Notes under the pieces: generated by a model | What the model saw: the letters and a program-made list of their open reading frames with translations, nothing else | Databases searched by the model: none | Told to the model about the DNA's origin: nothing | Assembly (NCBI RefSeq): GCF_028747805.1 | Contig: NZ_CP114887.1 | Location: forward strand, 2,535,501 to 2,599,500 | Direction of reading: 5' to 3' | Origin: Solibacillus daqui | Lineage (GTDB): Bacteria; Bacillota; Bacilli; Bacillales_A; Planococcaceae | DNA: 64,000 nt | Position numbers and translations under genes: made by a program | Shown: positions 36,621 to 46,577 of the stretch, piece after piece | Numbering within the stretch: position 1 is the first letter of the stretch | How the letters are laid out: every line of letters begins with the position of its first letter

Positions 36621-36817
36621 ACCATCATGTTACCATCAATATTCTGATAATTCAAACAAAAATAATATATTGCTCAAAAATATTGTTTTTGAACTAGATA
36701 CATGGAAAAAACTATAAATAAAGCATGACTCACTCTCAGAAATACACAGTTCACACGAATTAATGTATTTTCATATAAGGACCACATTGAAAAACTAATA
36801 CTTTCCTAACCATCGAA

Positions 36818-36852
36818 AAAAGCACTAAACGAAATAATTCGCCTAGTGCCAT
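36818..36852 (-). terminator. Terminator of aspS
   Basis: GCACTA-N2-CGAA pairs with TTCG-N2-TAGTGC, followed by six T on the minus strand. Confidence 0.8.
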
Positions 36853-36863
36853 TGAACATTCAA

Positions 36864-38633
36864 TTATTGCTTTGTAACCGCTACTCGTAAGCTTAATTCT
36901 TCAAGCTGTGCGTCTGAAACTGGTGACGGTGCGTCAGTTAATAAGCAGCTAGCCGTAGCTGTTTTCGGGAACGCAATTGTGTCACGTAAGTTTGTACGCC
37001 CTGCAAGTAACATAATTAATCGGTCAAGACCCATTGCTAAACCACCGTGTGGAGGAACTCCGTAGTCAAATGCTTCTAATAAGAAACCAAACTGTGCACG
37101 AGCTTCTTCTTCAGAGAAGCCAAGTAATTCGAACATTTTCGCTTGTAAGTCTGGCTCATAAATACGTAATGAACCACCGCCTAGCTCATAGCCGTTTAAT
37201 ACGATATCGTACGCTTGTGCACGAACTTCTTTCGGATTAGTATTCATTAATTCTAAGTCTTCATCGAATGGACGTGTGAATGGGTGGTGCGCTGCATAAT
37301 AGCGACCTTCTGCTTCGTCGTATTCGAATAATGGCCAGTCCACAATCCATAAGAACGCAAATTGTGATTCATCGATTAAACCTAATTCTTTACCCAGTTT
37401 TAAACGTAATGCGCCTAATGCATCTGCTACTACAGAAGATTTGTCCGCTACAAATAATAATAAGTCGCCTGCTTCTGCTTCTGTTGCAGAGATAATTGCA
37501 GCTGCTGCATCACCTTCGAAGAACTTCGCGATTGGGCCGTTTAATCCTTCTTCTGTTACTTTTAACCAAGCTAAACCTTTTGCACCGTATCGACCAGCGT
37601 ATTCGCCTAATGCATCGATGTCTTTACGAGAATAGTTTGCCGCAGCACCTTTTACATTAATAGCTTTAACTTCGCCGCCATTAGCTACAGCACCTGCAAA
37701 CACTCCGAATGCTGAGTCTTTTACGATTTCTGAAAGTTGCTTTAATTCTAAGCCGAAGCGTACATCGGGCTTATCTGAACCGAAACGATCCATTGCTTCT
37801 TTATAGCTCATGCGTTGGAATGGCGTTACAACATCGATTCCTTTTACATCTTTCATTACTTGCGTTAGTAAACGCTCGTTCATTGCAATGATTTCGTCCA
37901 TTGATAAGAATGACGTTTCGATATCGACTTGCGTGAACTCAGGTTGACGGTCAGCACGTAAGTCTTCATCACGGAAGCAACGAGCGATTTGGAAGTACTT
38001 CTCAAAGCCACCCACCATTAATAATTGTTTAAATAATTGTGGTGATTGTGGTAATGCATAAAATTCACCATCATGGACACGAGAAGGTACTAAATAGTCA
38101 CGTGCACCTTCAGGAGTTGATTTCGTTAAAATTGGTGTTTCCACTTCTAAGAAGCCTTCTGTTTGTAAGAAATTACGAATTGTACGTGTTACATCAGAAC
38201 GTAATTTAAATGTGTCATACATTACTGGTCGACGTAAATCTAAATAACGATATTTTAAACGTAACTCTTCCGAAACCTCTACGTTATTATCAATCGCAAA
38301 TGGTGGGTTTTTCGCTTCATTAATAATTGTTAATTCAGAAGCTACTACTTCGATTTCGCCTGTTTTCATATTTGGGTTTACTTGAGAAGCGTCACGTAAA
38401 ACAACTTTCCCTTTAACCTCAATAACATATTCACTACGAATTTTTTCGGCTTTTGCTAATGCATCTTTTGCTTGATCGCCGAATACAACTTGTACGATAC
38501 CTTCGCGATCACGCATATCTACGAAAATAAGTCCACCTAAATCACGACGCTTTTGTACCCACCCTTTTAATACTACCTCTTGTTCTGCTTGTGCAGCCGT
38601 TACTTGACCACATGCATGTGTTCTTTGTGCCAT
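36864..38633 (-). CDS. aspS: Aspartyl-tRNA synthetase
   Basis: 589-residue class II synthetase of the bacterial type. N-terminal OB fold ([26 protein letters not shown]), motif 2 [24 protein letters not shown], a GAD insertion domain in the middle, and motif 3 [15 protein letters not shown]. Second gene after hisS with 15 bases between, hence under the hisS T-box. Whether it charges only tRNA-Asp or also tRNA-Asn cannot be told from sequence alone. Confidence 0.96.
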   Translation of the reverse strand: MAQRTHACGQVTAAQAEQEVVLKGWVQKRRDLGGLIFVDMRDREGIVQVVFGDQAKDALAKAEKIRSEYVIEVKGKVVLRDASQVNPNMKTGEIEVVASELTIINEAKNPPFAIDNNVEVSEELRLKYRYLDLRRPVMYDTFKLRSDVTRTIRNFLQTEGFLEVETPILTKSTPEGARDYLVPSRVHDGEFYALPQSPQLFKQLLMVGGFEKYFQIARCFRDEDLRADRQPEFTQVDIETSFLSMDEIIAMNERLLTQVMKDVKGIDVVTPFQRMSYKEAMDRFGSDKPDVRFGLELKQLSEIVKDSAFGVFAGAVANGGEVKAINVKGAAANYSRKDIDALGEYAGRYGAKGLAWLKVTEEGLNGPIAKFFEGDAAAAIISATEAEAGDLLLFVADKSSVVADALGALRLKLGKELGLIDESQFAFLWIVDWPLFEYDEAEGRYYAAHHPFTRPFDEDLELMNTNPKEVRAQAYDIVLNGYELGGGSLRIYEPDLQAKMFELLGFSEEEARAQFGFLLEAFDYGVPPHGGLAMGLDRLIMLLAGRTNLRDTIAFPKTATASCLLTDAPSPVSDAQLEELSLRVAVTKQ

Positions 38634-38648
38634 TGTTTATTCCTCCAA

Positions 38649-39917
38649 CTATTTGTTTTCTAAAACGTACTGTACTAAGTGACCGAATTCTACTTTTGAT
38701 TGGTCGCCTGTTGCCATTGTTTTCACGTTTACTGCTTGCTCTTCTAATTCTTTCTCACCTAACACAATGACAAATTTTGCATTGGCACGATCAGCCGCTT
38801 TCATTTGTGCTTTCATTTTGCGCCCTGCATAATCAATTTCTGCTGTAATGCCTTTTGCACGGAAAGAGCTAAGTAATTCTACAGCTTTAAGCTTCGCCTC
38901 ATCATCCATTGCAACAACATATAAATCAAGTGTATCTTTCGTTTCCAGCTCAATACCCTTTGCCTCAAGCGCTAAAAGTAATCGCTCGATGGACATTGCA
39001 AACCCAATACCAGGCGATTCTGGTCCCCCAATATCTTCTACTAGGCCGTTATATCGACCACCGCCACAAAGTGTTGTAATCGAACCAAAGCCATCGCCTG
39101 TAATCATTATTTCAAATGCTGTGTGGTTGTAATAATCTAACCCACGCACTAAGTTAGGGTCGACTTCATAAGATATCCCTAAAACATCAAGGTAGCCCTT
39201 CACTTTTGTGAAATACTCTGAAGAGAATTCCGTTAAATAGTTCGTCAACGCTGGAGCAGTTGCCATTGCAGGGTGTTTCGCGTCTACTTTACAATCTAAA
39301 ATACGTAATGGATTTTTTTCTAAACGACTTTGGCAATCACTGCAAAGCTCGCCAATTACTGGCGTAAAGTGATTCATTAACGCGGTGCGGTGAGCATCAC
39401 GTGTTTCTTTATCTCCAAGTGAGTTAATCACTAGTTTTAAATCTTTTAAGCCAAGTGATGTGTATACGTCCATCGCAAGTGCCATTACTTCTGCATCAAT
39501 TGCTGGATCAGCCGAACCAATTGCTTCTACACCAAATTGTACAAATTGGCGATAACGACCCGCTTGTTGACGTTCATATCTGAACATTGGCCCTGTGTAA
39601 TATAGCTTCACAGGCTGATCTGGGTAGCCGAACATTTTGTGCTCCACATACGCACGTACTGCTGACGCGGTACCTTCTGGACGTAGTGTTAATGAGCGAT
39701 TACCTTTGTCGGTAAATGTGTACATCTCTTTTTGCACGATATCTGTTGTATCGCCTACACCGCGTTGAAATAATTCTGTCGACTCAAACATTGGTGTACG
39801 GATTTCTTTATAGCGGTAAACATGACATAGTTCACGAATTGTTTGTTCTACTTTTTGCCATTTTTCCGTTTGTCCTGGTAAAATGTCCTGTGTTCCTTTA
39901 GGTACTTTAAAATTCAT
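38649..39917 (-). CDS. hisS: Histidyl-tRNA synthetase
   Basis: Class II synthetase, 422 residues from [18 protein letters not shown] 39917 has GGAGTG upstream, and the 57 residues of longer frame are leader RNA. Motif 2 [18 protein letters not shown], histidine signature [14 protein letters not shown], and motif 3 [15 protein letters not shown]. It is cotranscribed with aspS and preceded by a T-box riboswitch. Confidence 0.96.
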   Translation of the reverse strand: MNFKVPKGTQDILPGQTEKWQKVEQTIRELCHVYRYKEIRTPMFESTELFQRGVGDTTDIVQKEMYTFTDKGNRSLTLRPEGTASAVRAYVEHKMFGYPDQPVKLYYTGPMFRYERQQAGRYRQFVQFGVEAIGSADPAIDAEVMALAMDVYTSLGLKDLKLVINSLGDKETRDAHRTALMNHFTPVIGELCSDCQSRLEKNPLRILDCKVDAKHPAMATAPALTNYLTEFSSEYFTKVKGYLDVLGISYEVDPNLVRGLDYYNHTAFEIMITGDGFGSITTLCGGGRYNGLVEDIGGPESPGIGFAMSIERLLLALEAKGIELETKDTLDLYVVAMDDEAKLKAVELLSSFRAKGITAEIDYAGRKMKAQMKAADRANAKFVIVLGEKELEEQAVNVKTMATGDQSKVEFGHLVQYVLENK

Positions 39918-40051
39918 GTAAAGCACTCCTTTCATAGCTGTATAAACCAATTTAGATTTGACAAGGATTTCGTGCCTGTCCAACTTTGACAAACATTGAA
40001 GGGACCGAAATGGCCGGGAATTAGCGTGAATGCCGAGAAATTTTTTGGAAA

Positions 40052-40340
40052 ACAAAAAAAGCTTTCGTCCCCTGCAAAAATTTTGCAAGGGACGAAAGCT
40101 TAATAGTCTACTTCCGCGGTTCCACCCTAATTGATGTATACATACATCCTCTCGAACTCGGATAACGGCCGATTCCGTTTTCCCCTACTAAAAATTTTTT
40201 TCGAGGAAACGCCTCTCAAGTGTTGTTCACATGTTACATACTGTAGGAAAGATTTCAGCCTGTGTCTTTCCCTCTCTTGTCAGAAGTGGCAACCGCTACT
40301 TATTTGGTCATTGGCAATGTTACTTTTTTTAAATTAACAC
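40052..40340 (-). promoter_or_regulatory. T-box leader of hisS-aspS
   Basis: Minus-strand leader with T-box core AGGGTGGAACCGCGG, then terminator GCTTTCGTCCC / GGACGAAAGC plus T run (40052-40104). Stem I with GAGAGGGAAAG and a CAC triplet in ACAACACTTG lies upstream; CAC would be a His specifier, read by eye. Uncharged tRNA-His is the probable effector. Confidence 0.9.
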
Positions 40341-40569
40341 TAATGTTAATGATGTCACTCGCCCTTGTCAACTATTTAAAGAAAAAAAACAAAACTCGCA
40401 CAAAAATAACACGAGTTGGTGACTTACTTATGTAGATTCCATTGGAAAATTCATATTTATTGCACCATCAAAAAAAACGCTATATTTTTTTCTTATAAAT
40501 CCTTTTATAATAGAAGCGTATACAATTTCTACAGTTACATATCAATTTATTACTAAAAAGGAGGCGCCT

Positions 40570-42168
40570 ATGTACAATAAGCGTTTGGCGATTATACTAT
40601 CGCTACTTTTAGTATTCACAGCAATTTTTACACTCCCTATAGGTAAAGAGCCTGCTCATGCTGAAGGTGAGCAACTTTATGTGAATGCAGAAATATTATA
40701 TTTACGTGAAGGTCCTGGCCTTTCGTATCCTATTTTAGAAACATTAAAAGATGGTACAGCCGTTACTTCATTAGGGAAAGATGGTGACTGGCATAAGGTT
40801 CGTGTAGGAAATCAAGAAGGTTTTGTTGCATCTTGGCTCGTAGAATCTGCCAAAAAATCATCCGCTGCAACAAATCAAAAAACTGTCGTTGCTCGAGTTA
40901 ATACATTGAATTTACGTGCAGAACCATCATTATCTGCAGCCGTTTTGACAAAAATCTCTTCTGGCACTGAAAGTACATTTTTACAGCAAAAAGGTGATTG
41001 GATTCAAATTCAATTTGATGGGATGACCGGCTGGGTATTTGGCGATTACGTTACAATAAAAGAGGCAACTGTTTTACAAGACCTTTCAAGTGATGCAAAC
41101 GAAGACAGCGAAGTAAAAAACATACAATCCGCTGAAAATGACCCAAACACATTTACGATAAATGTGAATGCTGTTAACATTCGAAAAAAACCAGACTTAA
41201 CCGCCAAAAAATTAAAACTGGCTACAAAAAACGAGCAATTTACGGTAGTAAGTCGTGATCATAATTGGGTGCAAATCGAATATGAAGAAGGTAAAAAAGG
41301 GTGGATTTATAGCTTTTACGGCACATTTACAAAACAAAAAAAGACTACAAAAAAACAAAAAGAAACAACATCAACCAATGAAAACGTCACAATCATTTAT
41401 AACGGCACAAACTTACGTGAACAACCAACTACGTCCTCTAATGTTGTAGCACGTGTCGATGCAGGGACTACATATAAAATCATTGAGACTGAAGGCGAAT
41501 GGTACAAAATCGCATTAAACGATGATAATACAGCGTATGTTGCCGATTGGGTTGTGACAAACGATCAAGGAACGGAAAAAGCTATTAGTGCAAACAAAGA
41601 AAAACGGAAAAAAGGCACATTAAAAGGCTTAACGCTAGTTGTTGACGCTGGGCATGGTGGTAATGACCGAGGTACAACAGGTGTCCGTAATACGGATGAA
41701 AAGGATATAACCATTTTAACCGCTGAATTATTACGTTCAAAATTACAAGCAGCCGGCGCAAATGTTATTATGACACGAGAATCAGATGTTTACGTGGATT
41801 TACGAAAACGTGTAGCTGTTTCGCACCAATCAAATGCTGATGCCTTTATTAGTATTCACTATGATGCATTAGAAGATAGCTCGGTGCATGGCTTTACAAC
41901 CTATTACACGAACAGCTATCAACAAGAATTAGCCGAATATATAAACGCTGGCATTGCCGAAAAAATATCATTAAAAGATCGTGGCGCACGCTTTGGTAAC
42001 TATTTGGTATTACGTGAAAATCGTCAACCCTCTGTACTATTAGAACTTGGTTATTTAAGTAATCCGACAGAAGAACGAACGATTACAACGGATTATTTCC
42101 GTGAACAAGCAACACTCGGTATTTATCAGGGATTACTCGATTATTTTGATGATCAATTAGAGAAATAA
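40570..42168 (+). CDS. yrvJ: N-acetylmuramoyl-L-alanine amidase with four SH3b domains
   Basis: 532-residue secreted cell-wall hydrolase. Signal peptide LAIILSLLLVFTAIFTLPIG with cleavage near AHAEG; four bacterial SH3 repeats (about 33-92, 100-162, 198-258, 275-335; each with NLR or ILYLREGP and a late W) for wall binding; C-terminal Amidase_3 domain (about 348-525) with zinc ligands in VVDAGHGGND, RNTDEKDIT and FISIHYDA, and catalytic Glu in VLLELGYLSN. AAGGAGG lies upstream of the ATG. B. subtilis yrvJ has the same layout and neighbourhood. Confidence 0.92.
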   Translation: MYNKRLAIILSLLLVFTAIFTLPIGKEPAHAEGEQLYVNAEILYLREGPGLSYPILETLKDGTAVTSLGKDGDWHKVRVGNQEGFVASWLVESAKKSSAATNQKTVVARVNTLNLRAEPSLSAAVLTKISSGTESTFLQQKGDWIQIQFDGMTGWVFGDYVTIKEATVLQDLSSDANEDSEVKNIQSAENDPNTFTINVNAVNIRKKPDLTAKKLKLATKNEQFTVVSRDHNWVQIEYEEGKKGWIYSFYGTFTKQKKTTKKQKETTSTNENVTIIYNGTNLREQPTTSSNVVARVDAGTTYKIIETEGEWYKIALNDDNTAYVADWVVTNDQGTEKAISANKEKRKKGTLKGLTLVVDAGHGGNDRGTTGVRNTDEKDITILTAELLRSKLQAAGANVIMTRESDVYVDLRKRVAVSHQSNADAFISIHYDALEDSSVHGFTTYYTNSYQQELAEYINAGIAEKISLKDRGARFGNYLVLRENRQPSVLLELGYLSNPTEERTITTDYFREQATLGIYQGLLDYFDDQLEK

Positions 42169-42251
42169 TTTCAAACAAGACAGGCATGTTCGGATAATTT
42201 CCGTACATGCTCTTTTAATTTCCTATTAGCACTTAGAGGCGGTTTTTATAA

Positions 42252-42284
42252 ACGAAAGACCAGTTATGCTGGTCTTTTATATAG
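42252..42284 (+). terminator. Terminator downstream of yrvJ
   Basis: AAAGACCAG / CTGGTCTTT stem, five-base loop, T run. A weaker hairpin (GCATGT...ACATGC) precedes it at 42183-42214. Confidence 0.75.
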
Positions 42285-42381
42285 GTTATAATATGAAATT
42301 AGTGATTTTAATTTAGTTTGTTTAACATGGTATACGGTTATGAAGGAGAATATGTCCTTTAAAGCAAGAATGAAGGAACCT

Positions 42382-42984
42382 TTACTGAGTGTCATCCCCT
42401 TCTTCATCAATAAATAAAGTGAGGATGGAATCTAGGGGTTCTGTTCCATTAGCAACCGCATTTACCTTATCAATATATAGCTTACTAATTAAATGTTTTA
42501 GCGGTTGTTTTACCATATTGAAAAACCTAAACGCCTCTATTGCCATCCTGTCCCACTGTTCATAATAGATTAAATAGTCATCTGAAGTCACTTTTGTTCT
42601 TGTTGTTCCTTCTTCAGGTGCACATTCAAACTCTTCATCCTCACCGCATGCTCCATAATCAGATGTTAATTGTTCACCAGGTTGAATGTCTCTCGCAGCC
42701 AACTGAAAATCATAAGCTGTATCTACACAATTTGGATTGAAGCTATGATTCATATATTTTGCGTGATCCCAATGAAGAACATATATGCCGTCAGTATCTA
42801 AATAGGTGTATTTATTTATATACTCTTTTCGCAAATCATCAAGATTTCCAATATATTCCTCTGTAAGAATCATTTCCAATTCATCTTTAACCCAGACAAT
42901 GGTTCCTTTAGGAATTAATTTTGTTGCAAACACACCAACGCCTATTTTCTCATCTACATATTGAATTTCTGTATCCGGATGCAT
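42382..42984 (-). CDS. SET domain-containing protein
   Basis: 200 residues. The SET fold of lysine methyltransferases is clear: IGVGVFATKLIPKGTIVWVKDE near the start, YMNHSFNPNCVDTAY (the NHS/C pseudoknot motif) and AARDIQPGEQLTSDYGACGEDEEFEC. The C-terminal 60 residues are helical and not part of SET. Bacterial SET proteins can methylate ribosomal or DNA-binding proteins, but the target here is unknown. ATG 42984 follows GGAGGAG at thirteen bases; the TTG just before it is an alternative start. Confidence 0.82.
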   Translation of the reverse strand: MHPDTEIQYVDEKIGVGVFATKLIPKGTIVWVKDELEMILTEEYIGNLDDLRKEYINKYTYLDTDGIYVLHWDHAKYMNHSFNPNCVDTAYDFQLAARDIQPGEQLTSDYGACGEDEEFECAPEEGTTRTKVTSDDYLIYYEQWDRMAIEAFRFFNMVKQPLKHLISKLYIDKVNAVANGTEPLDSILTLFIDEEGDDTQ

Positions 42985-43236
42985 CAATTTGCTAACTCCT
43001 CCTTACTATCGGGATCGTTTTATTCGTAAAAAATTGAGGGTTATACCTTCTTTGATATACTTTATATGTTTATGTGCATCTTTTACGTTTGGAATAGACT
43101 TTTGTTCTATTTGAAAGAGTTATAGCTAAAAATTCCTTAATCGCTGGTTGATTAGGTGTGGAGAACCGTATCATAAGTGAGTGCGGTTACTAAAAGAACC
43201 AGCTAGAACGATGATGTAAATACGTTTTAGGTGGTT

Positions 43237-43606
43237 TTAATAGCTGCCCTTTAATACCATTAATTCCTCATGTGTTCCTTTTTCAATGATTGTGCCGTGG
43301 TCTACAACAATAATGACATGAGTTTGCTGAATGGCACTTAAACGATGCGACGTAATAATCGCTGTCGGAATCTTTTCGTTCCTCTTTTAGCGCCTGTAAA
43401 ATCACTTCCTCAGTACGTGCATCCATCGCAGATAACGAGTCATCTAAAATGAGTAATTCCGGCTTCATATATAGCGCACGTGCAATGGAAATCCGATGCT
43501 TTTGCCCGCCTGATAACGATACGCCCCGTTCCCCGACAACCGTTTTATAGCCATCAGTAAAGTCCATAATGTCATGATCAATAAAAGCCAATTTAGCCGC
43601 CGTTTT
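43237..43606 (-). pseudogene. Decayed ABC transporter ATPase fragment
   Basis: Remnant of the C-terminal third of an exporter-type ATPase (YheI/MdlB-like). The signature [32 protein letters not shown] is in one frame; after KEER the frame shifts by one base and continues as [18 protein letters not shown] and EKGTHEELMVLKGSY to a TAA at 43237. The membrane domain and Walker A are missing, so the gene is both truncated and frameshifted. The 250 bases between it and the SET gene hold nothing recognisable. Confidence 0.85.
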
Positions 43607-43635
43607 ATAACAGTACAATATGTGCTCCTTGTGCA

Positions 43636-43677
43636 GATAAAAAAGCGTAATGTTACAATATAGCAACATTACGCTTC
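43636..43677 (-). terminator. Terminator of alcohol dehydrogenase gene
   Basis: AAGCGTAATGTT / AACATTACGCTT perfect stem and a T run on the minus strand. Confidence 0.88.
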
Positions 43678-43681
43678 CCCA

Positions 43682-44881
43682 TTATTGTTTTATTAGTTGA
43701 TACAGATAAAACATTTCATCTTTATTCACTATTTTCGGTACCGGATAGAGTGGATTTGCTTCTTGTAAAGCACGTTCTACCATTAGCGGAACATCATGAT
43801 TATCGATACCTTGAATTTTATTTGGAATATTCATTTTTACATTAAGCTGTTCGATTGCTTCGATAAAGAGCTGTGCCTTGCGTTCATCATTATCAGATAC
43901 TTTGCCAATCCCTACTAAATTGGCTAGCTCAGCTAACGGTTTTGCCACGCTATCCCCATAATACTTCAAAACATGCGGTAAAATAATGGCATTAGCATAA
44001 CCATGCGGAATTTGATAAAAACCACCTAATGTGTGCGCAATTGCATGCACGTAACCTACATAGGCACGAGTAAAGGCTAGTCCTGCTAAATACGAAGCGC
44101 GTTGCATTTGTGCACGAGCTTCTATATCTGTACCATCTTCATATGCTCGGTATAAATATTTAAATATCAAAATGACTGCTTCACGTGAATATTTACGTGT
44201 TTCTTTCGTATTGCTAAGCCCGATATATGCTTCAACCGCATGTGTTAATGCGTCCATGCCAGTAGTAGACGTAATATGCTTCGGCAAATTAACCGTTAAT
44301 AGTGGGTCGAGTACCGCATAATGTGGCACAAGTGACGGATCCATTATCGCAAACTTTTCATGGGTTTCACTATTTGATACAACTGCAGCAATCGTCCCTT
44401 CACTTCCTGTCCCTGCAGTAGTCGGAACCGCAAACAATGGTGGTATTTCTTTACGTACCTTAAATAAGCCCTTCATGTCAGATAATGATTTATCGGGACG
44501 TCCTAGACGTGCCGCAACTCCTTTTGCACAATCCATCGGTGAACCACCACCAAATGCAATAATCCCTTGGGAATTATGTTCGTTATACAAGGAAAATGCC
44601 ATTTCAATATTCGTAAATGTAGGATTAGGAACCGTTTCGTCATAAATAACAAACGAAATATGAAGTGCTTTCAATTGTGCTAATAAAGGATTCATTAAGC
44701 CAATCTTTTGTATGCCTTTATCTGTCACAATCAGAACTCGTTCAAGTTTTAAGTCTTGAATTAACTCTGGTAGTCTTAATAAACTATTTTCCCCTTCTAC
44801 AATCTGCGGCGTTCTCCAATTAAGAAATTTCATACCCAAACGCATTGTTCCTTGAAATGTCCGACAATATGCGGTGTACAT
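43682..44881 (-). CDS. Iron-containing alcohol dehydrogenase
   Basis: 399-residue Fe-ADH (group III). NAD motif FGGGSPMDCAKGVA, VPTTAGTGSEGT, and the metal ligands in GMDALTHAVEAYIG and GYVHAIAHTLGGFYQIPHGYANAI (His residues). ATG 44881 has GGAGTG upstream. It could act on butanol, 1,3-propanediol or lactaldehyde; the substrate is not shown by the sequence. Monocistronic and terminated by a strong hairpin. Confidence 0.9.
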   Translation of the reverse strand: MYTAYCRTFQGTMRLGMKFLNWRTPQIVEGENSLLRLPELIQDLKLERVLIVTDKGIQKIGLMNPLLAQLKALHISFVIYDETVPNPTFTNIEMAFSLYNEHNSQGIIAFGGGSPMDCAKGVAARLGRPDKSLSDMKGLFKVRKEIPPLFAVPTTAGTGSEGTIAAVVSNSETHEKFAIMDPSLVPHYAVLDPLLTVNLPKHITSTTGMDALTHAVEAYIGLSNTKETRKYSREAVILIFKYLYRAYEDGTDIEARAQMQRASYLAGLAFTRAYVGYVHAIAHTLGGFYQIPHGYANAIILPHVLKYYGDSVAKPLAELANLVGIGKVSDNDERKAQLFIEAIEQLNVKMNIPNKIQGIDNHDVPLMVERALQEANPLYPVPKIVNKDEMFYLYQLIKQ

Positions 44882-45022
44882 AATAACACTCCATTTCTCT
44901 CTATTTTAACTGGATATTATTAAAAGATTCGATTAAAAACAGAAAAGTCCTTTAAATATAAAAAACCACACCAATTTATTGTGTTTACCAATTGTGGACA
45001 TTTCAGTATGAGATTATTGTTC

Positions 45023-45808
45023 TTATTCGTTGGCAAAGTATACTTTTTGTGCAAATGGAATGGGTTGTGTTTCAAAATTGATTTCACTCATCGCAATAAC
45101 CGAAATATCAATGTCAAGTTTCTCAAAACGTGCAGCATAATCTTCTTGTATAAGCGATTGGTAGTCACTAAATAGATTATCTGTAATGATTATAACATCG
45201 CGCTCATTACACGCTGTATCCTCATTAAAAATTGCTAAAACTTGCTCAATCGCAGGTACAATCGTAGCTTCGTTATCCATATATTCATTAATAAAGCGGT
45301 CAAATAACGCTAATTGAAGTAAACCTTTTTTAAAAATCATCGGTTCTTGTACTGTTTTACTAAACGGAATAATAATTAAATCACGCTTTTGTGTCGCACA
45401 TAAATGAAAGAATGGCGTAATAGTCCCTTTACAAAAAGTTTCACATGCCTTCAAAGTTTCTGATTGTTGCATTAGGACAATCATTGGTGAATAGACGTTT
45501 TCAACTTCATTGAATGGAACAAAGTAAACATTGCCTTCAACAACACTACGTTCTTTTAATAAGTGCTTTTGCCGCTCTAACGAAAGTAAACATTCTTTTT
45601 CTCGCATTTTTGGCATTGTTGCCTCAACTTCTTGAATTATTTCCTGAAGCGACATGGAAATTTCCATAATCTCTACAAAATTTTCGTCTTGACCGTAACG
45701 CTCTAATAATTGTTGCTGCTCGGTATTACCTAAACCTTGAATGGATGCATTTTTATATAAGAACTGAAGAATTTCATCGCTTAAAAGGGTCTTATGATCT
45801 TTTGCCAT
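45023..45808 (-). CDS. Hypothetical protein with degenerate VWA-like domain
   Basis: 261 residues. The N-terminal 100 are helical (LLSDEILQFLYKNASIQGLG). From about residue 105 the order resembles a von Willebrand A fold: MIVLMQQSETLKACETF in place of the usual DxSxS strand, KRDLIIIPFSKTV, and ERDVIIITDNLFSDYQSL. The metal-binding Asp of the first motif is missing, so a metal-free scaffold is suggested. GGAGGG precedes the ATG. The downstream neighbour is the Fe-ADH gene; no MoxR ATPase is adjacent. Confidence 0.62.
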   Translation of the reverse strand: MAKDHKTLLSDEILQFLYKNASIQGLGNTEQQQLLERYGQDENFVEIMEISMSLQEIIQEVEATMPKMREKECLLSLERQKHLLKERSVVEGNVYFVPFNEVENVYSPMIVLMQQSETLKACETFCKGTITPFFHLCATQKRDLIIIPFSKTVQEPMIFKKGLLQLALFDRFINEYMDNEATIVPAIEQVLAIFNEDTACNERDVIIITDNLFSDYQSLIQEDYAARFEKLDIDISVIAMSEINFETQPIPFAQKVYFANE

Positions 45809-45905
45809 GTGAAATCCCTCCTTAATTTTTTATTCGATAGCGCTAGTATAGCCAAAACTCATAAAGATAAGTAGTAACAGGATTTGAGTATAATTTCTTT
45901 GCCTA

Positions 45906-45938
45906 CAAAAAAACGGCATCCCAATTCGGAATGCCGTA
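45906..45938 (-). terminator. Terminator of the 45957-46178 gene
   Basis: ACGGCATTCC / GGGATGCCGT stem, then seven T on the minus strand. Confidence 0.85.
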
Positions 45939-45956
45939 CCATACAAATGTATGTAA

Positions 45957-46178
45957 TTAAAGTTTTTCAGTTAAGCCGTGTAATGTATCTTTTAATTCAC
46001 GGTCGTGGTTTGAAAGCTCGATTAAGTTTTCTAAACGCTCATGTAAAATTGGACGCTCGATTACTAATTGCTCATCTAATACTTGTACGAATAATTCTAA
46101 AAGCATACGGTTTTGAATTAATAATGCTTCTTCTACACGCTCAGGAGCGATTGTTACTACTCTCTTTTTTTTCGCCAT
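45957..46178 (-). CDS. Small hypothetical helical protein
   Basis: 73 residues, starting with a basic MAKKKRVVTIAPERVEEALL and then two amphipathic helices (LLELFVQVLDEQLVIERPIL, RLENLIELSNHDRELKDTL). GGGAGG lies upstream of the ATG and a terminator follows, supporting a real gene. No family recognised. Confidence 0.65.
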   Translation of the reverse strand: MAKKKRVVTIAPERVEEALLIQNRMLLELFVQVLDEQLVIERPILHERLENLIELSNHDRELKDTLHGLTEKL

Positions 46179-46577
46179 TGTTAAAACAGCCTCCCTTTTG
46201 TTTATACAACGTTATTTTAGCACAAGGAGGAACAACTTTGTGAAAATATTTCAAATCCATCATTAGTATTAAGCAAATCCCGTCAATTTTACATCTTTTT
46301 TAACATTATATTAACAAATTTCACGTATAGATTCCCGAAATATAGTCTTTATCTTCTATATAAAAGCAAATTAGTTCGTTGAGTCAATATCTTTTAGAAG
46401 CATAGATTTCCCAATGATAGCGTGTACATCATTTCGTATGTAATATACAAGAAAAATTCACATTTTATCATCCACAAAAATTTCTTTTCAAGATAGTTCA
46501 TATGTTATAATTATTTGTACCTATTATTACAAATCAATTTGAATTACTGTTTTACTATTTCTGAAAGGAAGATTTTA
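46179..46577. other. AT-rich intergenic region
   Basis: About 400 bases between divergent genes. No gene, repeat or convincing RNA structure seen; promoters for both flanking genes presumably lie here. Confidence 0.5.

Noticed and set aside
40131..40337. 68-codon frame in the hisS leader
   Set aside because: The sequence is explained by the T-box RNA; codons run across conserved structural elements.
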